Shown here one piece after another: positions 23,722 through 32,611 of a DNA stretch of 36,472 bases. The notes under the pieces were generated by a model, which did not search any database, was not told the origin of the DNA, and saw only the letters and a list, made by a program, of their open reading frames with translations. A program made the position numbers and the translations under genes. The stretch covers positions 1-36,472 of the forward strand of contig JAAVXR010000078.1 of the NCBI GenBank assembly GCA_022790755.1. The letters run 5' to 3'. Numbering within the stretch: position 1 is the first letter of the stretch; every line of letters starts with the position of its first letter. The DNA comes from Hespellia sp. (GTDB lineage: Bacteria; Bacillota; Clostridia; Lachnospirales; Lachnospiraceae).

Positions 23722-26349
23722 ATGAAGTACAGTTCTGAAGAACGGCTTTATCTATTGTTAGAATCTTTATGCGAGGACAAGCCCGGCGGGATACAGACCG
23801 CCGAGCTTGCTCATGCTGCGGATTTGTCCCGTAATGCTGCGAGTCATTATTTAAACCGGCTTCTGGAGAAAGGTATGGTGAAGAAAACAGGAACGAAGGG
23901 GGCGCTTTGGAAACCTGTGGATCCTGAAGAACAAGGAGTAGAAGAAAGAGATGTGCTTTCTGAATTTATTGGCTACGATGGGAGCTGTGAGGAGGTCATC
24001 TCTGCCTGCCGTTCGGCAGCCAGTTATCCACCTTCTGGTCTCCCTCTGCTGCTGTGTGGACCGAGTGGCGTTGGAAAAAGCGCTTTGGCCAATCTGGTAT
24101 ATCGCTATACGGTGCAGTGTGGGGGACTGAAAGCCAGTGCCCCTTTTGTGACTCTGAACTGTGCGGATTATGCGGATAATCCTCAGCTTCTGGGAGGGAT
24201 GCTCTTTGGGTATAAGAAGGGAACCTTTACAGGAGCAGACAGGGATCATGTTGGGTTAGTGCAGACCGCCGACGGGGGAATTTTGTTTTTGGACGAGGTG
24301 CATCGGCTATCTTTTGAAAATCAGGAAAAATTATTTTTGCTGCTTGACCAGGGAAAGTACCGTCCCATGGGAGAAAGTCAGAGGTGGAGGCGGGCCGAAA
24401 TTCGACTAATCTGTGCTACCACAGAAAATGTGGATAAAGTGCTACTTCAAACGTTTCGGAGAAGAATTCCCGTGAGGGTAGATATTCCTTCTTATCTTCA
24501 GCGACCGATAGAAGAACGCTTGGAAATCGTCATAAAATTCTGCAGGGAAGAGGCGGTAAAGATAGGGCAGGACGTGATTGTTACTCCACCGGTTCTTTCC
24601 ACGCTTTTGTTTTTAAAGCAGGAAGGAAACATAGGAGCGGTAGTGAATATGGTGAAACGAATTTTTGCCAATGCGTTTCTGAAAAAAGAACAGCGGGGAG
24701 AATTTCTTCTGTTGACGGCTGCTCATTTGCCTCAGGGTGCTTCTTTGTGTCCGCCAGAGTTTGAGATACAGGAAATGATGGTTTACCGGGATAAGCCGGG
24801 ATTGAAAGCGATTGATTTCTGTATCTCGGAGGATACCTGCACAAGTTTTTTAAGGATGCTGGTAGACTGTGTGGAATATCCGGAAAAGACAGAGTCTTTG
24901 GGCGGAGAATTTGAGAAAGTAAATCAGGAGCTTTTTCTGCATTTGGAAACGGGTTCCACGAAGGAGCTTTATGGATATACAGAATTTGCTGAGAATATAT
25001 TGGAAGGGATATGTGAAAAATACGGGTTTGCCGACCGCGAATTCATCCGTTCACTTTCCGTATGGTACAGATTGTGTGCTTCTGGAAATCTGCGGAAGCT
25101 GCCTGAGATGGAATCCTTGCTGGAGAGACTTCATTCCTTCTATCCTTACGCTGGTTATACAGCGGAGCAAATGACAGGACAGATACTGAAAAGGTTGTCG
25201 GAACCGATGCAGAGAAGAGATGTGTTTGAGTGTATCTGCTGCGTTGCAGTGCAGCAAAAGTTGAAAGATATGGCGCCTCCGCTTCGAGGTCTGATTGTTT
25301 CTCATGGAAATTCGACAGCAACCAGCATTGCTACTGTTGCGAATCAAGTTGGAAAAACTTTTGTGTTTGAAGCCATTGATATGCCAATGGATACACAGTT
25401 TGCGGAAATTTTACACAAGATTAAGGAATTTGTGCGGGCGGTAAATACCAGACAAGGATTGATTCTCCTTGTAGATATGGGGTCGTGCAGTCAAATGTAT
25501 ACCTCCATCAAAAATGATGTGGAGGGGGAACTTCTCATTGTCAATAATGTAACTACGGCTATGGCGATTGATATGGCTTTGCAGATGATGCAAAGGACAA
25601 CCTTTCAGGAGCTTGCAAAGAGGGCGGCATCCGGGATATATCAGATAGAAAGTCAGTATTACGAGAGTGTGTTAGAGCCGCAGCGAGTGATTATCTCCTG
25701 CGTGTCGGGGGTTGGAATTGCAGAAAAGGTGAAAGCGATTTTCGAAGAGCGTGTTGATACTGAAAAACTGGAGTTGCTTACGGCAGAGTATGATGCGATT
25801 AAAAGGGCATTGGATACAGGAAATCAGACATATCTTGTCAGAGTGAGGATGATCGTAACTACGTCGGATTTATCGGATCACGAGATGTTGATTTTAAATC
25901 TGGCGGATCTGTGGACAACAAAAGGAACAGCAAAGTTGTGGAAAGGTCTGTCAGGTTTTGTCACGAAGGAAAACTTTGAGCGGTTAAAAAAAGAACTATT
26001 CAGGCTTTTTTCGAAAGAAGGGGTAAAGTCCAGACTGTCATTTTTGAATCCCGATGTCATCATTGATGAGATAGAACGGGTACTCAAAGGCTATGAAACA
26101 CGATATCATCTGCGTTTGAAGGATTTCCAGAGAATGAATTTGTTACTGCATATTTCTACCATGGTGGAGCGCTTGCTTGTGGGAGATAGAATTTACCGAG
26201 AGCGGGCGGAAAAGAAAGAATTTACAGAGGAAGAAAAAGAATTTTTCGATGTTTCTCGAAATGTATTCCGGGAAATCGTGGCGAAATACCGGATAGATTT
26301 GGATGAATATGAATTGTCGTTATTATATGAACTATTGAAAAATTGTTAA
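23722..26349 (+). CDS. LevR-type sigma-54 activator with PTS regulation domains
   Basis: Enhancer-binding activator of sigma-54 RNA polymerase, 875 residues. Order: winged helix (about 5-65), AAA+ domain with Walker A GPSGVGKS (113-120), sigma-54 contact loop GTFTGA (167-172, the usual GAFTGA with A to T) and Walker B GGILFLDE (185-192), a PRD1-like region (about 380-510), an EIIA-like domain (SHG, His528), an EIIB-like domain (IISCVSGVG, Cys660) and PRD2 (His810). In LevR such residues receive phosphate from HPr and from the PTS, so activity follows sugar flux. It starts 28 bases after EIID and probably shares the transcript that it activates. Confidence 0.93.
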   Translation: MKYSSEERLYLLLESLCEDKPGGIQTAELAHAADLSRNAASHYLNRLLEKGMVKKTGTKGALWKPVDPEEQGVEERDVLSEFIGYDGSCEEVISACRSAASYPPSGLPLLLCGPSGVGKSALANLVYRYTVQCGGLKASAPFVTLNCADYADNPQLLGGMLFGYKKGTFTGADRDHVGLVQTADGGILFLDEVHRLSFENQEKLFLLLDQGKYRPMGESQRWRRAEIRLICATTENVDKVLLQTFRRRIPVRVDIPSYLQRPIEERLEIVIKFCREEAVKIGQDVIVTPPVLSTLLFLKQEGNIGAVVNMVKRIFANAFLKKEQRGEFLLLTAAHLPQGASLCPPEFEIQEMMVYRDKPGLKAIDFCISEDTCTSFLRMLVDCVEYPEKTESLGGEFEKVNQELFLHLETGSTKELYGYTEFAENILEGICEKYGFADREFIRSLSVWYRLCASGNLRKLPEMESLLERLHSFYPYAGYTAEQMTGQILKRLSEPMQRRDVFECICCVAVQQKLKDMAPPLRGLIVSHGNSTATSIATVANQVGKTFVFEAIDMPMDTQFAEILHKIKEFVRAVNTRQGLILLVDMGSCSQMYTSIKNDVEGELLIVNNVTTAMAIDMALQMMQRTTFQELAKRAASGIYQIESQYYESVLEPQRVIISCVSGVGIAEKVKAIFEERVDTEKLELLTAEYDAIKRALDTGNQTYLVRVRMIVTTSDLSDHEMLILNLADLWTTKGTAKLWKGLSGFVTKENFERLKKELFRLFSKEGVKSRLSFLNPDVIIDEIERVLKGYETRYHLRLKDFQRMNLLLHISTMVERLLVGDRIYRERAEKKEFTEEEKEFFDVSRNVFREIVAKYRIDLDEYELSLLYELLKNC

Positions 26350-26508
26350 GTTTATCACATGGATTTCCGTTGCTGTACGTCGGCGCAGGTATACGATATT
26401 TTTTATCCTGAAAAAATTAAGAAAAAATTCCTTTTTTTTTTCTTGAAGATGGTGTATAGTATAAAGCATTCATAAATCTGAGGAAGAGTAAATAAGGAGT
26501 GCGCAAAA

Positions 26509-27660
26509 ATGAAGTTAAGGCAATGGATCGGAATATCGTGTGTAGCGGTGGTGTTATGCGGCTGTTCCCAGCAGAAAAGTGATACGACTTTTACCGGTGA
26601 TCAAGAGGAACTGCCAAAATATCAGAGCAATCTCAACGCGATCAGTCCTCAGGCATATAGTGATGTGGAAGATTTGAACTTGGAGCCGGGAACTTATATT
26701 TCTATTATCGGGAAGGATTCGGATTCGGCCTACTGGAAGACTCTTGTGAAAGGCGTAGAACAGGCGGCGAAGGATTTGAATGAGGCGCTTGGATACAGCG
26801 GGAGTGACAAGATCAAAGTGATTTACAATGCGCCAGAGGAAATGGAGGATATCGACGAGCAGGTTAATATCTTGGATGAAGAACTGGCAAGAAATCCCCA
26901 TGCAATCGGGATTGCCAGTATAGATGCTGATGCTTGTACGGTGCAGTTTGACCAGGCGACAGAGAATGATATTCCGGTGATCGCCTTTGATTCCGGAAAT
27001 CTCTATAAAGGAATTCAGTGCACTTGTAAGACGGATAATGAGGAAGCGGCGAGAACAGGAGCATCCAAGCTGTGTAATGAGCTTGGGGATAGTGGGAAAA
27101 TACTGCTTCTCGTGCATGACGCGCAATCTGCCAGCGCGCTGGAACGGGTCAGCGGATTTAAAGAGGAGGTGGCGTCCCACCCGGAAATAGAGATCGCGGA
27201 GGAACTCTATTATGATCAAATGAGTGAGATGAAAAAGCAGATTGCGTTGGAGTATAATGCCGATCGTGAAGAGTCCGAGGCGGAAATACTGGAAGAAGAA
27301 TTGACGGACAGCGATGTGTTGGCATATTATCTGGAGAAGAACCCGGATATAAAAGGAATTTTTGGGACAAACGTTACAGTGACACAATGGGCGCTTGCGG
27401 CAATTCGGGATAATGAACAGTATAAAGATTTGATACTTATGGGCTTTGACGCCGGCGCAAATCAATTGGAAGCCTTACAGAGTGGAGAGATCGCCGGTCT
27501 GGTGGTCCAGAACCCATTTGGAATGGGGTATGCCGCGGTAGTTGCAGCGGCGCGTACCGTTCTGGAGATCGGAAACGAGGCTGTCGTGGATACCGGCTAC
27601 ATCTGGGTGACGAAAGATAACATGGACAGCGACTCCATAGCAAACATGCTCTACCGCTAA
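26509..27660 (+). CDS. Sugar-binding lipoprotein, ribose/galactose-binding type, without a transporter
   Basis: Lipid-anchored solute-binding protein of the Peripla_BP_4 type, 383 residues. The lipoprotein signal ends at lipobox VLCGC (about 16-20), then an acidic linker leads to the fold (TYISIIGKDSDSAYWKTLVKGVEQAAKDL). Later segments (IPVIAFDSG, DLILMGFDAGANQLEAL, VVQNPFGMGYAAV) match the RbsB/YtfQ-like pattern. No ABC or other permease gene is adjacent, so it may work with a distant importer or as a sensor component. AAGGAG precedes the ATG. It is convergent with the histidine kinase across a large palindrome. Confidence 0.86.
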   Translation: MKLRQWIGISCVAVVLCGCSQQKSDTTFTGDQEELPKYQSNLNAISPQAYSDVEDLNLEPGTYISIIGKDSDSAYWKTLVKGVEQAAKDLNEALGYSGSDKIKVIYNAPEEMEDIDEQVNILDEELARNPHAIGIASIDADACTVQFDQATENDIPVIAFDSGNLYKGIQCTCKTDNEEAARTGASKLCNELGDSGKILLLVHDAQSASALERVSGFKEEVASHPEIEIAEELYYDQMSEMKKQIALEYNADREESEAEILEEELTDSDVLAYYLEKNPDIKGIFGTNVTVTQWALAAIRDNEQYKDLILMGFDAGANQLEALQSGEIAGLVVQNPFGMGYAAVVAAARTVLEIGNEAVVDTGYIWVTKDNMDSDSIANMLYR

Positions 27661-27680
27661 GGAAAACAACTTCCCATAAG

Positions 27681-27905
27681 AAATTTCGGCATTTTGCGGG
27701 AACAGCGGCGGCAGCGCAGCACGGCCCGGTAATTTGGTCAAACGACTTTTGCACAACGGAAATGAGACTCAGAAATCGTGGAAGCCTAAGCTGACACGAT
27801 TTTCGTTCTCAGAGGCTCATTGGAGTGTTCTGTGCAATGGAGCGCTGACCAAATTACCGGGCCGTGCTGCGCTGCCGCCGCTGTTCCCGCAAAATGCCGA
27901 AATTT
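27681..27905. repeat. 225-bp palindromic element with perfect 60-bp inverted arms
   Basis: Arms 27681-27740 and 27846-27905 are exact reverse complements over all 60 bases. The 105-bp centre also pairs in part (TTGCACA, AATGAG and ATCGTG on both sides) around a loop at 27781-27794. The arms are rich in GC, unlike the flanks. The element fills the gap between two convergent genes, starting 20 bases after one stop and 13 bases before the other. No coding capacity and no clear target duplication were found. It could be a MITE-like unit, a repeat-family hairpin or a heavy bidirectional transcription stop. Confidence 0.92.
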
Positions 27906-27918
27906 TCAACGACAGTTT

Positions 27919-29322
27919 TCAACGTTTACTTAAGGAAAAGATGAATTCGGTTCCCACCCCCTCGGTGCTGACGACATTTATATGTTCGTCGTGCGCCAGT
28001 ATAGCTTCTTTTACGATGGACAGGCCCAGACCTGTCCCTTTTTTGTCTTTCCCTCGGGATTGATCGGTTTTGTAAAAACGCTCCCATATTTTACCGAGGT
28101 CCTTTTTGGCGATTCCACAGCCGGAGTCTTTGATGGAAATGAAAATTTTTTCATTTCGTTCGCTGACCTCTACCGTAATTGTCGAATCGTTTTCGCTGAA
28201 TTTGATGGCGTTGTCCAACAGGTTGTAAAGTACTTGTTGGATTTTGCGTGCATCGGCAAATACCAGAGCTTCTTTGGGCAGGAACAAAAGTTCGATGGAG
28301 ATTCGATTCTTGGTACAAGTGCCTTCGAAGGAATTTGCTGTGTTTTTGATCATTTCCTGGATATCGAACTGTGTCTTATCCAGAAGCAGCTCCTTTGTGT
28401 CAAATTCGTTCAATGTCAAAAGGTCCTGTGTCAGATCCGTCAGGCGTTCAGCCTCAAACAAGATGATATTCAGATATTTTTCCTGCATTTCTGGTGGGAT
28501 GGTTCCATCCGCTATTGCTTCCACGTAGCCCTTGATCGAGGTCAGGGGAGAACGGAAGTCGTGAGAAACGTTGGCGATAAATTTTTTCTGGTATTCTTCC
28601 ATATCCCGAAGTTGGGTTGCCATATAATTTAAAGAGACCGAAAGATATCCCATTTCGTCATGCGTATAAATTGGTATTTCATAGTTTAAATTACCAGATG
28701 CGTATTGTGTAGCACCCATGGTTACATTGCGCAAGGGTCGGTAGATAAAAAAATGGATTCCAATCAGAAAAAGGAAGGAAAATGCATATATGACAACAAG
28801 TGTGACATAAACCGGCCACATCAATAGGTTGCGTTGCTCTTCAAGCGAGGACATTGGGTAATGAATCAGGAAATATCCTTTGGTTGAAAAACCCTGTGTG
28901 ACGGGAGCGATCACAGTGATCATATCTTCCTGAAAATAATTGTGATAGTTACCAATCAGATATTGGGCACTTCCGGCTTCCGCGGGATTAAAGTCAGTGA
29001 TTTCAGTCGGAGCATTGGTGTCATCTAACGAGGCGGATACCAGAATCTTCCCTTCGGAATCTGTGAACCAGAGAGAGGACTCCAGATAGAGTTGCATTGC
29101 TCGCAGTTGTGTGCGGATTGCAAAAAAAGAAGCTTCCTCTGAAAAATATTCCGGGAGATAGTCGGCGGCGATTAGATTCGCCTCTTTATATAAACTGGAA
29201 AAAGTCTTTTCTTCCAGTTGGTTGGACATTAACTCGTTGGTTAGAGTACTGGCTGTGAATATACAGAGAAATCCGAATATCAGATATAAAATAATAAATT
29301 TTAAGTGTAATGTACTGCGCAT
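27919..29322 (-). CDS. Sensor histidine kinase, HAMP-HisKA-HATPase
   Basis: Membrane sensor kinase of an OmpR-type two-component pair, 467 residues. Transmembrane helices near residues 7-29 and 168-192 bracket an extracellular sensor domain of about 135 residues. A HAMP region follows, then the HisKA H-box FIANVSHDFRSPLTS (phospho-His), the N-box (DNAIKFSEN) and the G-boxes (DSGCGIAKKDL, GTGLGLSIVKE), all complete. GAGGA lies 9 bases before the ATG. It starts 17 bases after the response regulator, with which it must be co-transcribed. The signal is unknown. Its stop lies 13 bases from the large palindrome. Confidence 0.94.
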   Translation of the reverse strand: MRSTLHLKFIILYLIFGFLCIFTASTLTNELMSNQLEEKTFSSLYKEANLIAADYLPEYFSEEASFFAIRTQLRAMQLYLESSLWFTDSEGKILVSASLDDTNAPTEITDFNPAEAGSAQYLIGNYHNYFQEDMITVIAPVTQGFSTKGYFLIHYPMSSLEEQRNLLMWPVYVTLVVIYAFSFLFLIGIHFFIYRPLRNVTMGATQYASGNLNYEIPIYTHDEMGYLSVSLNYMATQLRDMEEYQKKFIANVSHDFRSPLTSIKGYVEAIADGTIPPEMQEKYLNIILFEAERLTDLTQDLLTLNEFDTKELLLDKTQFDIQEMIKNTANSFEGTCTKNRISIELLFLPKEALVFADARKIQQVLYNLLDNAIKFSENDSTITVEVSERNEKIFISIKDSGCGIAKKDLGKIWERFYKTDQSRGKDKKGTGLGLSIVKEAILAHDEHINVVSTEGVGTEFIFSLSKR

Positions 29323-29339
29323 ATTCGAAAATCCTCTGT

Positions 29340-30041
29340 CTATTTTACTTCAAATTTGTATCCAATGCCCCAGACGGTTTTCAACTCCCAGTGTGGATGG
29401 TCTTTGATTTTTTCACGGATACGTTTGATATGAACGTCCACGGTTCGGGTATCGCCGATATATTCATAGCCCCAGATCTGATCTAAAAGCTGTTCCCGGG
29501 TGAAGACCTGATTGGGGGATGATGCCAGAAAGTACAAAAGTTCTAACTCTTTGGGAGGCATGTCGAGTTCTTTGTCGCCGCATAATACAGAATAATTGGT
29601 CAGATTGATAAGCAGACCGTCGTATTCGACACATTTGATCCGGCTGGTCACGGGAACATCAGGCTTTGCCGGTTGATAACGCCGCAGCACAGCTTTGACA
29701 CGAGCGACAAGCTCTTTGGAATCAAAAGGTTTTATCATATAGTCGTCAGCGCCCATCTCCAACCCCAGTACCTTGTCAAATACCTCGCCTTTTGCAGACA
29801 GCATGATGACGGGAGTGTTGGATTTGGCGCGAATCTCTCTACAGACCTGATAGCCGTCGATTCCTGGAAGCATCAGATCCAGCAAAATCAAATTGGGCTG
29901 GAACGTCTCATAGATATTCAGCGCATCCTCCCCGTTATATACTATTTTGGTGTCAAAACATTCTTTCAGCAGATAGAGAGAAATTAATTCGGCAATATTT
30001 TCATCATCGTCAACGATTAAAATTTTTTGTTTCGCAATCAT
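29340..30041 (-). CDS. OmpR/PhoB-family response regulator
   Basis: DNA-binding partner of the adjacent kinase, 233 residues. The receiver domain has the acidic pair (VDDDEN), the phospho-acceptor Asp in LILLDLMLPGIDG (about 54), the SA of MLSAKGE, and Lys in MIKPFDSKEL. The C-terminal winged helix is OmpR-like (PPKELELLYFLASSPNQVFTREQLLDQIWGYEY, TRTVDVHIKRIREKI). The start at 30041 is chosen for the GGAGG site; an upstream in-frame ATG at 30062 lacks one. It begins 34 bases after the mutS2 stop, so it may be on the mutS2 transcript. Confidence 0.95.
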   Translation of the reverse strand: MIAKQKILIVDDDENIAELISLYLLKECFDTKIVYNGEDALNIYETFQPNLILLDLMLPGIDGYQVCREIRAKSNTPVIMLSAKGEVFDKVLGLEMGADDYMIKPFDSKELVARVKAVLRRYQPAKPDVPVTSRIKCVEYDGLLINLTNYSVLCGDKELDMPPKELELLYFLASSPNQVFTREQLLDQIWGYEYIGDTRTVDVHIKRIREKIKDHPHWELKTVWGIGYKFEVK

Positions 30042-30075
30042 ATATCCTCCAGGAAGTCTCATTTCAAGTCAATCA

Positions 30076-32451
30076 TTATTTCAGCTCTACGATAGTTATG
30101 CCTGCGTCACCTTCGCCGAATTCACCCAGGCGAAAGGATTTTACTCGCTTTTGGCGCTGCAGATATTGGTGGATGCCCTTGCGCAGCGCGCCGGTTCCTT
30201 TTCCGTGTACGACGCGCACGGAGTCGAGATGGGATAAGACAGCATCGTCGAGATATTTGTCCAGTTCGGCGACGGCCTCGTCCACCGTTTTACCCAGTAG
30301 ATTAATCTCGGAACTGACGGAGAGCGATTTATTCATTTTCAGCTTTCCGCCGGATGTCTGTCTCATATTTTTGGCAGTATAAGTGACGGGTTCTTCGATG
30401 ATTTCCAGATCCGAAATATGAACCTGTGAACGTAGAATGCCCATCTGCACGAAGAGATTACCCCGGGCATCCGGAAGCGAACGCACGGTTCCTGTCAGAT
30501 TCATGCTCAGGACTCTGACAGATTCGCCAAGTTTGAAATCGGAAGGTTTGTGTTGTTTCTTTGGTTTTTGTGCGCTAAGATTTGAGGAGCTGTTCGTTTC
30601 TTTGATTTTCTTTCGAAGACGTTCTCGCTCCCGTTCCATATCAGAAGCGGAAATATTTTCTTTTCCAAATTTGCGGAAGTTTTTCATGGTTTCATCCGCC
30701 ATCTCTTTGGCCTCGCGTAGAATGGCGCCGGCCTCTTCTTTGGCTTGACGTAGAATCTTTTCCTTCTGCTCTTCCAGTTTTTCTTGTTTCTGCAAGGTCC
30801 GGTTTTTCAATCGTTCTATCTCGCGCTTGTAAGCGGCGATTTCTTCCTGTTCCTTTTCGATGGTACGCTTACTGCTTTCCAGATCCGATAGCAGATCTTC
30901 AAAAGAAACGTCCTGCTCGGACAAATGTTTTTTGGCATTTTCGATGATATAATCCGGCAGCCCCAGTTTCCCGGAAATGGCAAAAGCATTACTCTTTCCA
31001 GGAATGCCCACCAGAAGCCGATATGTTGGATTTAGGCTGTCGACGTCAAACTCACAGCAGGCATTTTCCACACCGGGAGTGGAGAGCGCGAATACTTTCA
31101 ACTCGCTGTAGTGGGTGGTTGCCATTGTCCGGATTCCTCTGGAGTGCAGATGGGAGAGAATGGCGATGGCAAGCGCAGCGCCCTCCGTCGGATCTGTCCC
31201 GGCACCCAGCTCGTCAAACAGAACCAGTGACTTTCCATCTACGTGCTGTAAAAAGGAGACAATGTTTGTCATATGAGAAGAAAAGGTACTTAGACTTTGT
31301 TTGATACTTTGTTCATCCCCGATGTCGGCAAATACTTTATGAAATACGGAAAGCTCGCTTCGATCTGCAGCCGGGATATGGAGTCCGGCCTGCCCCATCA
31401 GGGTGAATAGACCTACGGTTTTTAGGCTGACTGTTTTGCCGCCGGTGTTGGGGCCAGTAACAATCAGAAGATCAAATTCATCTCCCAAAGACAGACTGAT
31501 CGGTACGACGGTACGTGCATCCAGCAGGGGATGTCGGCCTTCCCGGATACGAATGCGCCCTTCTTCATTAAAGATCGGTATGCTTCCCCGCATAGCGAGC
31601 GCAAGAGAGCCTTTGGCAAAGATAAAGTCCAGTTCCGTCAGCACCCGATAATTAGAACGAATCTCGGGTACGTATGCGGCGGCATCTTCACTTAGGCGAG
31701 CCAGAATAGCGTTGATTTCCTCCTGTTCTTTTCCATAGAGCTCTTTGAGGTCGTTGTTTAGCTTCACAACGGCCATCGGCTCTATAAATAGAGTAGAACC
31801 GGTGGAGGATTGATCGTGAATCAGTCCATTGACCTGACCGCGGTATTCTGCCTTGACGGGGAGACAGTAACGGTCACCGCGCATGGTGATAATCGGGTCC
31901 TGCAAATAGGTGCGCAGAGAACCATTTACCAAATTGTTTAATGTGGCATGTACGCGATCGTTCATAGCGTGAATACTGCGTCGGACCCTTTTTAGATTCG
32001 CACTGGCATCGTCGCTGATCTCATCTTCGGCAAGAATACAACGTTCAATCTCAGTATTTAAGGTAGACAACGGCTCTAATTGTGCAAAATAGTCGTCCAG
32101 ACAGTCCGAGAGCTCCTCCACGGTATCGTGTCTTCCGTAAGATTTTGCCTGAGCAGCCGTCCTCAGAATGCCAGAGATTCGGAGCAATTCGCCGGAAGAA
32201 AGGGCGCCTCCAACTTCCAGGCGCTTCAGGGAGGCCTCGATCGTCAGTACATTTCCAAAAGAGATGCGACCCTTTTTGATGATTCTTGTAAATGCGGCTG
32301 CGGTTTGTTCCTGAGCCGTCCGGATATCGCTTAAAACGGTCATGGGCTTTAAATTGCGGCAAAGGAGCTGACCTCGCTCAGAGGATGCTTCTGCAACCAG
32401 TAATTCTATGATTTTATGAAACTCCAGTTTCTGTAATGTTTTTTGATTCAT
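30076..32451 (-). CDS. mutS2: Endonuclease MutS2
   Basis: MutS-family ATPase that acts on recombination intermediates and, in B. subtilis, on collided ribosomes. It has 791 residues, full length. The core (VKAEYRGQVNGLIHDQSSTGSTLFIEP) is followed by Walker A GPNTGGKT (333-340) and Walker B LVLFDELGAGTDPTEGAALA, then a long charged coiled coil (about 515-630). The C-terminal Smr nuclease domain is complete (LDSVRVVHGKGTGALRKGIHQYL). It lacks the MutS mismatch-recognition domain, as expected. GAGG stands 8 bases before the ATG. Confidence 0.97.
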   Translation of the reverse strand: MNQKTLQKLEFHKIIELLVAEASSERGQLLCRNLKPMTVLSDIRTAQEQTAAAFTRIIKKGRISFGNVLTIEASLKRLEVGGALSSGELLRISGILRTAAQAKSYGRHDTVEELSDCLDDYFAQLEPLSTLNTEIERCILAEDEISDDASANLKRVRRSIHAMNDRVHATLNNLVNGSLRTYLQDPIITMRGDRYCLPVKAEYRGQVNGLIHDQSSTGSTLFIEPMAVVKLNNDLKELYGKEQEEINAILARLSEDAAAYVPEIRSNYRVLTELDFIFAKGSLALAMRGSIPIFNEEGRIRIREGRHPLLDARTVVPISLSLGDEFDLLIVTGPNTGGKTVSLKTVGLFTLMGQAGLHIPAADRSELSVFHKVFADIGDEQSIKQSLSTFSSHMTNIVSFLQHVDGKSLVLFDELGAGTDPTEGAALAIAILSHLHSRGIRTMATTHYSELKVFALSTPGVENACCEFDVDSLNPTYRLLVGIPGKSNAFAISGKLGLPDYIIENAKKHLSEQDVSFEDLLSDLESSKRTIEKEQEEIAAYKREIERLKNRTLQKQEKLEEQKEKILRQAKEEAGAILREAKEMADETMKNFRKFGKENISASDMERERERLRKKIKETNSSSNLSAQKPKKQHKPSDFKLGESVRVLSMNLTGTVRSLPDARGNLFVQMGILRSQVHISDLEIIEEPVTYTAKNMRQTSGGKLKMNKSLSVSSEINLLGKTVDEAVAELDKYLDDAVLSHLDSVRVVHGKGTGALRKGIHQYLQRQKRVKSFRLGEFGEGDAGITIVELK

Positions 32452-32523
32452 CTTTCTAACCTCATCAGAGTCTTTGATTCTTTCATTTTACCCTATTCGC
32501 GGGTGAAAGAAAAGGATAAAATA

Positions 32524-32552
32524 TTGAACAATCTGAGGGAATCAGGTATACT
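32524..32552 (+). promoter_or_regulatory. Promoter of the HtrA-like gene run
   Basis: TTGAAC (32524-32529) and TATACT (32547-32552) with a 17-base spacer. The -10 lies inside a perfect palindrome. Confidence 0.6.
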
Positions 32553-32561
32553 ATACCTGAT
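32541..32561. promoter_or_regulatory. 21-bp perfect palindrome over the -10 box, probable operator
   Basis: Two 10-base half sites (ATCAGGTATA and its reverse complement) flank a single central C. It covers the -10 box, where a bound repressor would block the promoter. The regulator is unknown. Confidence 0.6.
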
Positions 32562-32611
32562 GAATTACTGGAAAGTATAGAGAAGTAAGATCAGAGGAGC
32601 GGCAAACGTTT

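Noticed and set aside
26554-27465. Minus-strand open frame of 303 codons inside the sugar-binding lipoprotein gene
   Set aside because: No motifs, no ribosome site, composition of an antisense shadow; the plus-strand lipoprotein is well supported.
27734-28063. Open frame running through the right arm of the 225-bp palindrome (109 codons)
   Set aside because: It starts in the palindrome and continues antisense into the kinase gene; no ribosome site or recognisable domain. Frames of this kind arise in any GC-rich repeat.
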